Shown here piece after piece: positions 49,576-60,300 of a stretch of 64,000 nt of DNA; the stretch's first letter is position 1; each line of letters opens with the position of its first letter. The DNA is from Neckera pumila (lineage: Eukaryota > Streptophyta > Bryopsida > Hypnales > Neckeraceae): positions 5,534,065 through 5,598,064 of the forward strand of contig OZ018416.1 in assembly GCA_963969595.1 (NCBI GenBank), read 5' to 3'. The position numbers and the translations under genes are program-made. Under the pieces are notes generated by a model. That model made no database searches, was not told where the DNA came from, and saw only the letters and a program-made list of their open reading frames with translations.

Positions 49576-50469
49576 TTAACTCCTAGAGTCCCAAGATCAT
49601 TATTCTATCAAAAAACACTCAAAATTGACACTTTTGTTGCATTCATCCAAGGAAACAAAAGACATATTTTTATTAGAATCTAACCACAGGATCCTATAAT
49701 TAACTTGTCTTTGATCATGTGATAAAATTTTCATGAAGATTGACCATATAGATTAGGAGATATTAGCAATCAAAGTTGGAAAAAAAAATTGAACATTGGC
49801 TTGTAATTTCACATGAGTTTGACTGCCATTTGTGGAAAAAATTTGCTCTATGAACTTTCAATTTAAAAAACTTTATCTTGGAGAATTGAATTGAAAGTCT
49901 TATAAAAAGATTTTTTAAAATTCAATTGATTTTTATTCTTTAAAAAATTATTAAGTAGAAGAAGGTCCAAGATCGAGTGAAAAAATAAATCATTAATAGC
50001 TCTGGACAAAAATGAAACACTACTATGAAACACTACTAAATCCCAACAATGAGATTGTTTAACAAACAAACTTGACTCTAACAAACAATTTTTCTTGGAA
50101 AATTGTGAAAATTACATTCAAAAATGAATCCTATAAGTTTATTTTCCAAAAAATGCTTAGACTGTCCAAAAAATAAGATTGTCCATAATTTTCTCATCAT
50201 TAGCCCAAATCAAATGAATCAAAGCTTTACATGTAAAAAAAATGTAATAGTTTTGGAAAGGCATTTGAAAAAAGTTATTTTGACTTCTTGTGATTTTTAT
50301 TGTTTTACCCACTAAAATCAATTTCAGGCCTATTGTGGAATAATATTTGCTCTCTAGCACCAGTTACAATTAAAATTATAATGCCACAAGATAATTAGTT
50401 TTCTATCTTATGAGAAAGTTTCAAAAAAATTCACCAAAAATTGAGCTCATAGAAACTTGTCCAAAATCC
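49576..50469 (-). mobile_element. Family A element, second subfamily, truncated (A10a)
   Basis: The left end TTAACTCCTAGAGTCCCAAG is the complement of the family right end. The body matches A8 in reverse complement up to CTTGTCCAAAATCC, where it is cut by a D-type end (CATTAGAAGAG) at 50470. It is non-coding. Confidence 0.75.
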
Positions 50470-50545
50470 CATTAGAAGAGATTTGGGGGCATTGGAGGGC
50501 CGTTTCAGGCCCGTTCTCCAATCTGGCCAGATTGAAAAAAAAACT
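50470..50545 (+). mobile_element. Family D terminal fragment (D3)
   Basis: CATTAGAAGAGATTTGGGGG and the next 45 bases match the left end of the 265-bp D2 element (GGGCATTGrAGGGCCGTTT, CAATCTGGCC). No closing end is seen before A sequence resumes. Confidence 0.65.
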
Positions 50546-51058
50546 AAATCATTAATAGCTCTTAGATGGGATTGAAATACAATAATTCCAATAGTGAGAT
50601 TGTTTTAGCAAGCAAACACAACATTTTCAAAAAAAAATGTAAAAAAATTGTAAAAATTGCATTCAGAAATGAATCCTACAAGTTATTTTTTCAAAAAGAT
50701 GCTTAGATTGCCCAAAAAACAAGATTGTCCATAACTTGCTCATTATTAGTCCAAATAAGATGAGTCAAAGCTATAGATGTAGATAAAAATATAAAGTTTC
50801 AGAGAAAAAAAAAATTAAAATTTATTTTGACTTTTTGCAAAAAAATTTGTGCTGCCCGCCAAGTTTGGTTTGAGGCTTTTTGTGGTATAACTTTTGCTCC
50901 CGAGCACCAATTGAAATAAAAATTATATTCCCACAAAGCTAATCATTTTTTCTATCTTATGGAAAAGTTTCAAAAAGTTTCACTAAAAATTAAGCCCGTA
51001 GGTACCTGCCTGAAATTTGATTTGTCCCCCGAGGGGACAATGGAACTTTAGGGGTTAA
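50546..51058 (-). mobile_element. Family A element, second subfamily, truncated (A10b)
   Basis: It repeats the right half of A10a (from ATCATTAATAGCTCT) and continues to an intact terminus GAACTTTAGGGGTTAA with TTAA at 51055-51058. The terminal hairpin TTGTCCCC-CGA-GGGGACAA at 51022-51040 is perfect. Confidence 0.8.
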
Positions 51059-52526
51059 TATTGTGAGATTCATTCTGCTGAAGAAAAAGAACGGGAAATA
51101 CTCCGAAGCTCACAAATGTCAGCTGTCCATTTACTACCACCTGATGAGAGTAGATAAACTGCCATCTGTTTTCGTTGGATGAAGCCACAAATCATCCACC
51201 CATGTGGATGTGCTACAATGGCACACATGGCAACGTGAACCGCCTTCCAAGACAGAGAAACCAAAAAAGAGCTGACAGAGACCTCTTGAAATGAAGTCCG
51301 AACCAAGTGCTCCTAACCCACAGACATAACCAACACATTTTTTGTTAGAATTCACTTGAAATGAACCCTATTTTTCTAGTAGTGTGCTAGCTCTTAATCA
51401 CTAAGCTCTTGTTTGTTGCACCTTTGTCACACCAACAAATTTTAGGAATATGGAAACTTGCAGTTAGGACCCTTCACTAGGCTTAGGTGTAGTTTCATAT
51501 TTTCAAATGTCTAAGCAATTACTTCATTTGTCGAGGGCCTCCTCAATACAATGAAGTGGTGGGATACACATTGTTTTGAGCTAGATAGAAATAGAATCAT
51601 TTGGTTAGGTGTTGGAATTGGGAACCTTAGGTCTTTTATATTGGATGAGGCTTACTTGAACATATTACTAACAATTGCCAAATGTAGACAATAGGATGCA
51701 ACTAAATTACTAAGATCACTTCTATAAATTTTCAACTTGTACTAATCTAAAAAGTCTTGGTCAAAGCTTACCATAGATGTGCTATAATGAAAATATATCT
51801 TTTACAAATTTTGGGGATTTTGTCAAAATATATTATATTATACATTATGAGCAAAAATAATCTCTACAATCAAATTTGAATAAATATTCCTAAATATTTT
51901 CAAATCAATTTCAAGACTCTCACTTTAAATACTCACTAAGAATACAGTTTTTGTTTTCAATGTATAACTTCATAATGATTGTCTACATTTCATCTTACAC
52001 TGAGTAGCCAAAAAATGCATTAAATTTGATAAAACGGATTTTTGTTCTAAAATTTTGCCTAAATTTAGGCAATGGCTACAAAACAAGTGCATGGATCGTT
52101 AGAGGTTGGCACTTAAAGTAAGAGCATGTAGTCTAGATTTCCAAAATTGTAGAGATGTATTTTTAAAATGTAGTTTAGAATAATAGTTTAATAGTGATTT
52201 TCAAACAAAAGTTGTAAAACATAAAAACAGACTTTGTAGACTCATCTAAGTGGATTGATCAATTGTTATACTAACTAATAAAATCCAATAAAATTTGAAA
52301 CAAAATTTTGAAAATTCTTTCTAAAATTGACTATTTATTGTAATTTTTACAAGATTTCTTTTGGGATTCAAAATGTTATGTTGAAATTATGGTGATTTTT
52401 TGGTAATTTATTTTTCTTACTCATTAGAGTCATTTTTGAAGGGTCAACATATTTCAAGTCCTTTGTTCAATCTATGGCAAGTCAAAAACAACAAATGTAT
52501 TGTGCCATTCGCATGAATTTCCTTCG
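51059..52526. other. AT-rich spacer
   Basis: No gene supported. ORFs near 51070-51355 overlap each other on one strand in different frames and have no recognisable content. Confidence 0.4.
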
Positions 52527-53739
52527 TTAACTCCTAAAGTCCCTTATTCCCTTATAGGACAAAATGCATTAGAAGAGATTTGAGGCCTCCAAGAGCCCGC
52601 GAGTTATCCTGCGTTCCCAAATTGCGGGAATGCAGAGAAGCTGCTGGCTGATGTGGTCAAGACAATGCCACGTCACTTTTTCAAAAATAAAAAACCCGCT
52701 ACATTGTCTATCATGAATCTCCAAAGGCTGTGGGATAATTTGAAGATGAAAGCTTGACCAATGGACATGTGGATGTTGTGCCAAACATCTAGAAGTTGTT
52801 TTAGAAATTCTACTTTGAACACAATTCTTGCCTTACATATTCCACATGGATTGTTTTACTTCTACTACTCCACTTGTATAAAGAACTTCTCTTTCATCCA
52901 TAGTGCACATCCATCCATTTCCCTTTCATGCAAAGCATACTAAATGGATTCCCTTTCTCTGTGTTTTTCACGTCTATTCAGCGTTTTACTACAACCTACA
53001 GACTTACTCACAATCAAAATGAGTATGCCTGCTGATGTGGTAGTACTATGGTTTTTTGAACATACCAAAAAATATCATTGTATTTGTGTTCATTTCAAAT
53101 AGAACTTCAACGTCTATAATAGCATCAACTTGTTTTTACAATAATCTACCAATATTTTACTACTAGAAAATCTGTGTTCAAATCAACAAAAAATTAAATA
53201 GAAAAGTGTTGATTTTATTTGTTGATTTTGACGCATTGATTGAATAATATTTAATAAGAAAATACTGATTTTGTTTATTGATTTGGTCAAGGCCAAAAAA
53301 AAAAAAACTGTTATTAGAAAATATATTCCGCCTCGTAGACAAGGTTGCCACATGGACAAGGCCAATTGCCATATAGGTAAGGCTGCCATGTGGCCAAAGT
53401 CACCATATAGGCTATCATCAGGATTTAAACCTAAGCTTTCTTTAGTGAAAATTTGAGGCTTCACAAGATTGGAGCTCTTCACATAAATTCTAGGTTTTGA
53501 TTTTATTTATTCTTTTCCGGCTACTTTTTAAAGGCCATTGGACAAAATCCATCACACTTTGGAGGCCATTCTCTCCTTCATAATTTGTTTATTTTTCATA
53601 AAAATTGTTGAAAAGCTTTTATGTTTAAGTTTATTTTTTGTAGTAAAATTTTCAATTTTCTCAAAAGTATTTAAATTATTAGCAAGCATTTTAGAAAAAG
53701 ATGGTTTGGCCAAAAATTACATTTCTTTTGTAGTTGAAA

Positions 53740-54475
53740 ATTTAAAATTTGAATTTAGAATAGTTCAAATTTGAATAGTTTAATGTGAAATTTGAAAAGT
53801 ACAAAATTTAGGACTTAAATAGCTAAAAACTTAGAAAATTAATGTTGAAGAAATTGGATCAAAATAGTTTGGAACGTACACTCTATAGTTCAAAGTTTGT
53901 ACTATTTGAATTTTGAACTATTTTGATTCAACACTTAGAATTCTAATCAAATTCAAAATTAGAATGAGAATATTTCAAAAATAATTTTAGAAAAGTCGTA
54001 TTATAAAATAAAGCAACTAAAAAATTCTAAATTTCACTTCACTTGTCGTATTACATTTCTCTCTCTATATATATTTCTCTATATATACATATATATATAT
54101 AAGTTTCAATCAAATTTGAATTCTAATTAAATTATATTCTGTAGGAAATTGAAGTAGAATTGAAGTAGATATTTAATTTTCATCAAATTAGAATTAAATA
54201 AAAAGTAAAGTAAGTTTTGAGTTTAAATCAAATTTGAATCAAAATTATTGAATTTGATGTAAATTCTAATCAGATTCAAAATCTAATTCAAATTTCATTC
54301 AAATAACTTGATTAGAATTTAGCCTCTATTAGCATATATAAACTTTGAAGAAAATTCAAAAAGATTAAAAAAGATTAAAAAAATTCAAAAAGATTTTAAA
54401 ATAAAATTTAAAATAAATTGTAATTAAAAAATAAAAAAATAAAAAAATAAAAAAATAAAAAAATAACTAAGATCT
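53740..54475. repeat. Low-complexity AT tract inside D1
   Basis: Dense repetition of AATTTGAATT-like words, a (TA)n tract at about 54065-54102 and five AAAAAAT units at about 54426-54466. It is non-coding. Confidence 0.8.
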
Positions 54476-54784
54476 TCATTTTGGGGAGTTTGTTTTTCTT
54501 CCCATTTTGTTAGGAACTCATGTAAGACCTTGTACAAAAATCATAAAGCAACAAGTGATCACATTAGTCACATTATTAAAACATAAACAAAAACCATTTT
54601 TTCTACATGATTGTATGGATATGATCTATCCATTTCTTCTTACAACATTCATAATCCACCTCATGGAATGCATGACTCTTAAACTGGGTTAAGCCTCACT
54701 ATATCAAAAAAGTGAAAAGATTCTATATAAATCTACCACATCAAGCAAATATTCTTCTTTCCATCAACATGTTGTATGTCTCTC

Positions 54785-55208
54785 TTAACCCCTAAGCGCT
54801 CAAGCAACCATTTTATGGTTGCTGCCCGACTTTGGGCAAAATTTTCGGGCAAAAAAAAAAATTTTTTTTTTTTTTTTTTTTGCAAAAAATTGGGTTGTCT
54901 ATCAATATTTATACTCAAAACTCAAATCACTACGGTCAAACAAAAACTATAAGAGAAATAGCACAAAGTGTCTAGATCTGCTTAGTGTTGAAAAACTTAC
55001 TATTTGGGGAAAGTATTGGTGTTTTCATTTTTAGATCTCATGCATTTTTTCACAAATCAATAGAAACCACAATTTTGACCAATCAAAAAAATTCAAATGC
55101 TAAAAATAGAAATTGTATTTTTGGTGAATTTTTGAAGTTATATCTTCAAAATTCATTTAAAAGAAATCTAAGAATAATTTTACAATTTTGACCATACGGA
55201 TGCTAAAA
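54785..55208 (+). repeat. A-like terminus with hairpin, third subfamily
   Basis: TTAACCCCTAAGCGCTC is followed by the perfect hairpin AGCAACCAT-TTT-ATGGTTGCT (54803-54823) and GCCCGACTTTGGGC. It resembles the starts at 9843 and 23028. The far end is not identified; sequence runs up to the right terminus of D1. Confidence 0.5.
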
Positions 55209-55496
55209 GAACCATAGGATAACTCGCGGGCTCTTGGAGGCCTCAAATATCTTCTAATGGGGTGATAAACTATATCGAATTGCATCCCAATAAGCACTTT
55301 AGTATTGCTTTGTATTATTAAATTGCCTAATTATTTGTTGAATCTCATTGGAAATCAAAAGAGTATTCCCAAAGTATCTTTTATATTAATTTTTTGGACA
55401 TTGAATGAATAAACTTTAAATTTTCAACATTGTGTTGTATCCAATAGACATTAAGCTTTCATGAATAAAGGCAATACATTTTAGGCAAGGATACGT

Positions 55497-55614
55497 CTAT
55501 GCCATACACTTGGCTCTGAATTCAATGCATCATTGTACAAAAGCTGTGAATATTTCTATAGTGTGGACTGTTGAGAAATTAGTGTGGGGCAACCTAATTT
55601 CACTATTTTGTGTA
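55497..55614 (+). mobile_element. Family E MITE, right-hand half only (E3)
   Basis: It matches the right half of E1: GGCTCTGAATT, CATTGTACAAAAG, and the terminus CCTAATTTCACTATTTTGTG with TA. The left half is missing. Confidence 0.8.
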
Positions 55615-55889
55615 ATGTTTTAGACACTTAATTCAGTTTATCGCCCCGTGGCTGATAACTTATAACTCTTACCGCTTATCACCAGTCGACCTTCACAAGG
55701 GACTTGCTACAGCCGGTCGTCTGTCTCTCTCGAACTCTCTGCTTACGCAATCTCCATTGTAGTCGAGGATCGAGCTTTCCTTGATTGGATACCGTCATGA
55801 AGAATCACATTCACGTTTTTTCATACAACGCAATTTCTTGTTCTTTTCTGCTCAACGAGAATTAGCGCAAATTTGCAGTAATTTGGCCA

Positions 55890-56345
55890 AGGAATGGTTG
55901 CATTTTAAGAAGGCGGACCACCTTATCCAGAAGCAATGCAGGATGATGCTGCCGAATCGCGTAGAAGCTCGACTTCTGACGGAGCTGCATTTGCGAGATG
56001 GAATGATCTTGTTGTATCAGATTTCTGGAAGGTATCATGTAGGAGAATTTCAGCTTTCAATTTTTCGATGTTGAAAGGTAGCACAAAGGTAGCTGAAGCT
56101 TGCAGTTCTGCGGAATAGTCTTTGTCAAATGTTTTTTCTTCGATTAGCCATTCCATCGCTGATCCCGTAACATTCCATCGCAAGAACTATGCGCACATGG
56201 TTTCCATTTGAGAGCTTTAAATATATTGCGGTGGACTATCTTATCCAAAAGCTATAGAGGATGCGGGTGATAATTCGCAGATAAGTTCGGCGTTTGGTGG
56301 AACTGCATTTGCGAGCTTGATTGAGTATTAGTTTTCAGGAAGCCA
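55890..56345 (+). pseudogene. Duplicated orphan exon-like fragment
   Basis: Two segments about 300 bp apart, 55915-56030 and 56229-56333, read in one frame as related peptides. The first includes YPEAMQDDAAESRRSSTSDG, then AAFARWNDLVVSDFWK. The second includes YPKAIEDAGDNSQISSAFGG, then TAFASLIEY. Similarity is higher in protein than in DNA, and the first ends at a plausible donor (AAG|GTATCA). Upstream stops and the absence of partner exons suggest a decayed gene remnant. I do not recognise the family. It sits immediately before the duplicated VPS15 segment. Confidence 0.45.
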
Positions 56346-56439
56346 TGCATGATTACCACGGTTTTGGATGTTCTTGCGGATCACTACGGTGATTGCAAAA
56401 GCACGGTGACAAATCGTATGTTCATGGACAGCGCCCGGT

Positions 56440-57362
56440 GTGCATATTGCTGCGGTGAAGCCAGGGACCGGCTACAATAGCGTTGAATTTGCGGATGATT
56501 TCTATCACAGGTCTGTTATTGCCTGCAAATTGCGTGATTGTCCGCGCAGTAGGTTTGTGCGATGCTGTTCGGTGCTGCGTCGCTTTGGCACTGAATTTAT
56601 TCTCAACTGAAGTAGCGGTCGTGATTTTCACGTCTTCATAGAGCCGCGTTTAGGACAAACATTAATTATTCCCTTCTCAATTGCGGTCGCTGTCCACTGC
56701 ACCATTGGAAGTGTTCTGCACGTAAATTATTTCTCCATGATTTCTATGGCCATCTCGTTTCTCTGAGCGCTTGTGGAATGGCGTCGCATATATATCTAGG
56801 ATATGTTGTAATTCTCGGAGAACTACCATGACCTGAAAACTGATATGAAGTTGCAGCAGTATTGATCACTTTGTTTAGGTGCGGATTGGATCCTTCGGAG
56901 TATCGTTGGTGGATCTGGAGCTATTGGAATTGGAGCTGGACATTGAGAATGGCTATGGCAGGAGGAAATCAGGTGTAAAATTACACATGGAATCCATTTG
57001 AATTCATTTGCGCGCAAATTTGTTTTTCCGAGGCTTTCTTTGTCTTTTTTTTTTCTATGAGCCCTTGCAAAATGGTAGGAGGGACCGATTGGTCCTTCTC
57101 ACTGTTCTTGGTTCTTGTGGAGTTCTCGTTAGGGTTTGTGCTTGGAGTTTGACAGTGGGCAGGAGGAATTTAGGCGTCGGGTTTGCGATTACAATGTGAG
57201 TGAGGTGCATCGTCGTGCTAAGCATTGGTTTTGCATCAGGTTTTCGCGTAAGCGTGCAGGATGGGTAATAAATTGGCCGGAACGACACAAGCGGAGTATT
57301 ATTTGCACGATTTGCCTTCTTCCTACAACTTGGTTTTGAAGGACGCCCTAGGAGGTAGCCGG
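56440..57362 (+). repeat. Inverted duplicate of VPS15 promoter, leader and exon 1 start
   Basis: It matches the minus strand of 47207-48330. Near the start codon both copies share TTGCATCAGGTTTT, CGTAA.CGTGCAGG and ATGGGTAATAAATT. Coding similarity continues for about 33 codons ([16 protein letters not shown] in both) and stops at GGAGGTaGCCGG, position 57362. Relative to VPS15 it lacks about 215 bp corresponding to 47600-47815. It supplies the presumed promoter, leader and start codon of the downstream PPR gene. Confidence 0.9.
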
Positions 57363-60300
57363 GGTAGATATTTATACCCAGTTGCAGGGACTTTGAGTGG
57401 GCGGAATAAGTTTAGTGACATTTTTCGTGGTGATGAAGATAGTCACGGTATAAAAGGTTTGGCAATGGTGTCCACCAAGCCTGAAAGCGTTGTTGCAACA
57501 AAGAAAGTTCGTAATGATGGCCAAGAAGAAGCAATTAGAGAAGCTATGGCAGCCTTCATGGAAATGGATAGTTTGAATGCCCCCAAAGTCCCAAACGATA
57601 TACGAGTAAAGAAGGTGAAATTTAGGGATTCAGTTCAGAACGGAGAGGACATACTGGAGAATAAGATAAATGCTGGAGCGGATATCCAAGAAGAGAAGGA
57701 TGTACGTAGTGAGTGTGTGTCGATGGAAACCAGTGGCCGCGACGGTGCTAACAAGATTGCAGCCCAAATTGCAAACGAAGTTTTCTCTGGAAGACCCAAA
57801 TTGGAAAGAGATAGGGGGGAAATTTCTGCACAGAACATAATAAAAAGGGCAGAATATCTCATTGCAGACTCTTGTTTAAATGTAAGCCTCCTTGGCGCTG
57901 CAGTTCCCTCTTTCTCTGCTGCGGTTTAAAAATTATCTGGCATTTTTTGTCGGGCTACTGATGGCGCATTTCATCCCTTCATATGATTTGGACAAAGCTC
58001 TTTGGTCCAAGATTGACCCTGTTTGTTTTGGGACTTAAACTTTTTTCCTACATTCACGTGGCCGCGCAGGAACAGTGGAATGCATCCACTGCAAAGAATA
58101 TACGTGAGAAGGAATGGCTGAAGCTCTTGGCAAGCGCGCAGCAAGCACAGTGTACAGAAACCAAGTCTGATAGAGTCCAGCTAATTTTGCAACTTCTAGA
58201 TATGATGTATGACAGCGGGACAAGAGTGAACGCGATGCACATCTGCGCTGCGGTCACTGTACATTTCTTCTCTTGTCCCTGAGTGTCTGGACATGTTGTT
58301 GAACTGCTGGATACTCGTTGCATCTGATCCATCTTATGGCCTTGTCAAAACCGTGGCATTATTTAGCTGAAAAATTTCTTCCCTTTGTTGTGGCAAATGT
58401 GTGACTAAATTGAGTGTGGCTTTGGTTGTGTTTGCAGCAGTTGTTTGAACTTATCAGTTTTAACCATGCGCCGTTTTCAGAATTCCATCTTGGAGTCCTC
58501 GACTGTCTTGTATTCGGATTGTAGGCAGTTGTCTTAAAAGGTCACCGTATCGCAGGCATGTGTGAACGAGAAGGCGCTGGACATAGCAGAGCGAATAGTG
58601 GACAGAGCTCGTGCCACAAACGAGACTTCAGTCAATGTGTTTGTGTATTCGAAGCTTTTGCAGGGTTATTGTTTCTCGAATCAACGAAAGGAGGCGTTTG
58701 CGCTGCTTGCTGTATGTACCTGTCATTCCTCTGAAACTTGCATCTTGGCTTCTCTATGCGTCCGCGTTTGTGTTACGTTCCTCAAACTAGGAGTGTACTC
58801 AAGTAAGACGTTTTATTTTTTGGCCAGTATGTTTTCCCACTCATCAACTGATATTGATTAGTTAGCTCTCTTGTAAGCCTAAAGTTCCTTTTTGATTCTG
58901 AGCCTGGTTCTGAGCATAGTATTATATATTGAGCTTAGTTCTGACCACCGTATTATATTCAACGTGTCGGTGACTTTTTATCTTGATTCTTCTCTTATTC
59001 TGTGGCTAGAGACGCCATGTTATGTTTTCCCGGGCCTGGAAATACTTGTTCGTGTCACAGATTTGCAAAAATATACTCAACGCAGTCACAACGGAGTGAG
59101 GATATTTTTCCAGAGAACAAATCACCTTTCCTTTATTCGTGACAGAAAATGGATGCAGAAGGAGTGAAGCACGATGTTGCCATCTACAACACCCTAATCG
59201 AAGTATATGATCTAACCTATCTCGACAGTGAAAGTTGCCTATTATTGCGATGTCTGATTTTTCAGAGGCTCCTCGGAGTTGATGTTAAATATCCTGAAAA
59301 TCTTCCTGCGGACGTTTTTCAAATTCTAATATGATAATTGCTACCTGTTATCATACTGAAAGCAGTTGAAAAGTAGAGAGTACACTGAAGTTTAGTATCC
59401 GATGCTCTAGTGAGATCTTGTCGCATTTCACATTTTGACACAGGAGAACGCACTTTACATCCCAGTGGTCTTTATGAAGGTTTTTGCGTCTCTTATATTT
59501 TTGACCTGCAATCTCTTTGACAGACTGAGCAAAGTCCCGAAGGTGTTGAAATTCTGTGGAGGGAACTGGAATTTCGTGCTATTCAGCCTAATGATCGGAC
59601 TTACTGGTAATGGGTTAAACTCCGTCCCTGTTAAACCATCTCCTGGTTCTTGGGCTCAGAGGATGTTGTAACTGAATTCCTGCATTAAGTTGAAAATATT
59701 TAGTTCGATTGGTTATATGAGTTAAAGCACTTTTCCTTTAGGCAACGAACAAAAGTACACGCGCATAGAGGGTTTCTCGCATCCAGTCAAATCTGAACCT
59801 AAATGCGTCAATATATTGACCGTTCTGAAAATACCGAAGCAACTCGATTTTCCTGTATTACCTGAACCATTACGCACACCGTATATTTGATTGCAAGATT
59901 GATTTTGGAAAACAGAGTTCTACAGTCAGATCTGGCTACGGAAGTAACACTTGTCGCAAATGTGGACAGTGGCGCAATCAGGTGTTATGGGCGAGCTGGC
60001 CTGCTCGGTGCAGTACGTAATCTCTGGCACGATATGGCCGCAAAAGATGTAGCCTGTACAATATTCACTTTCAATTCTCTTCTTGATGGTATGTTTGGAG
60101 TTTTCTGGTCTGCGTCATATTTTTAATTCGTTTGCTCTCATCCTAATTTTTAGTGAACTTAGGTACCACTCTTTGAGATTTGAGCTTTGATTCCCTTAAG
60201 TTTAGTGTTTCAAGAGCCGTCTGTATCATCTTGGACTTTTATCGTATACCTCTTAGGCATCAAAGGCAACCAAGCCTTACCGAGGCATGGGTTTTGATTT

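Larger units (their letters stand above)
52567..55259. mobile_element. Family D long element with 44-bp inverted termini (D1)
   Basis: CATTAGAAGAGATTTGAGGC begins the left end and GCCTCAAATATCTTCTAATG ends the right. Pairing continues inward through CTCCAAGAGCCCGCGAGTTATCCT for about 44 bp with one mismatch. The interior (2.6 kb) has no transposase-like ORF. It includes a very AT-rich, TTTGAATT-rich tract (about 53740-54475) with an (AAAAAAT)n run, and an A-like start with hairpin at 54785. Immediately left of it (52527) lies an A-type terminus, TTAACTCCTAAAGTCCC. D1 may therefore have inserted into an A element. No target duplication was recognised. Confidence 0.8.

Noticed and set aside
57055..57288. 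Minus-strand ORF similar to one at 47342-47575
   Set aside because: The similarity simply reflects the duplicated VPS15 leader. Neither frame is conserved as protein beyond what the DNA duplication explains.
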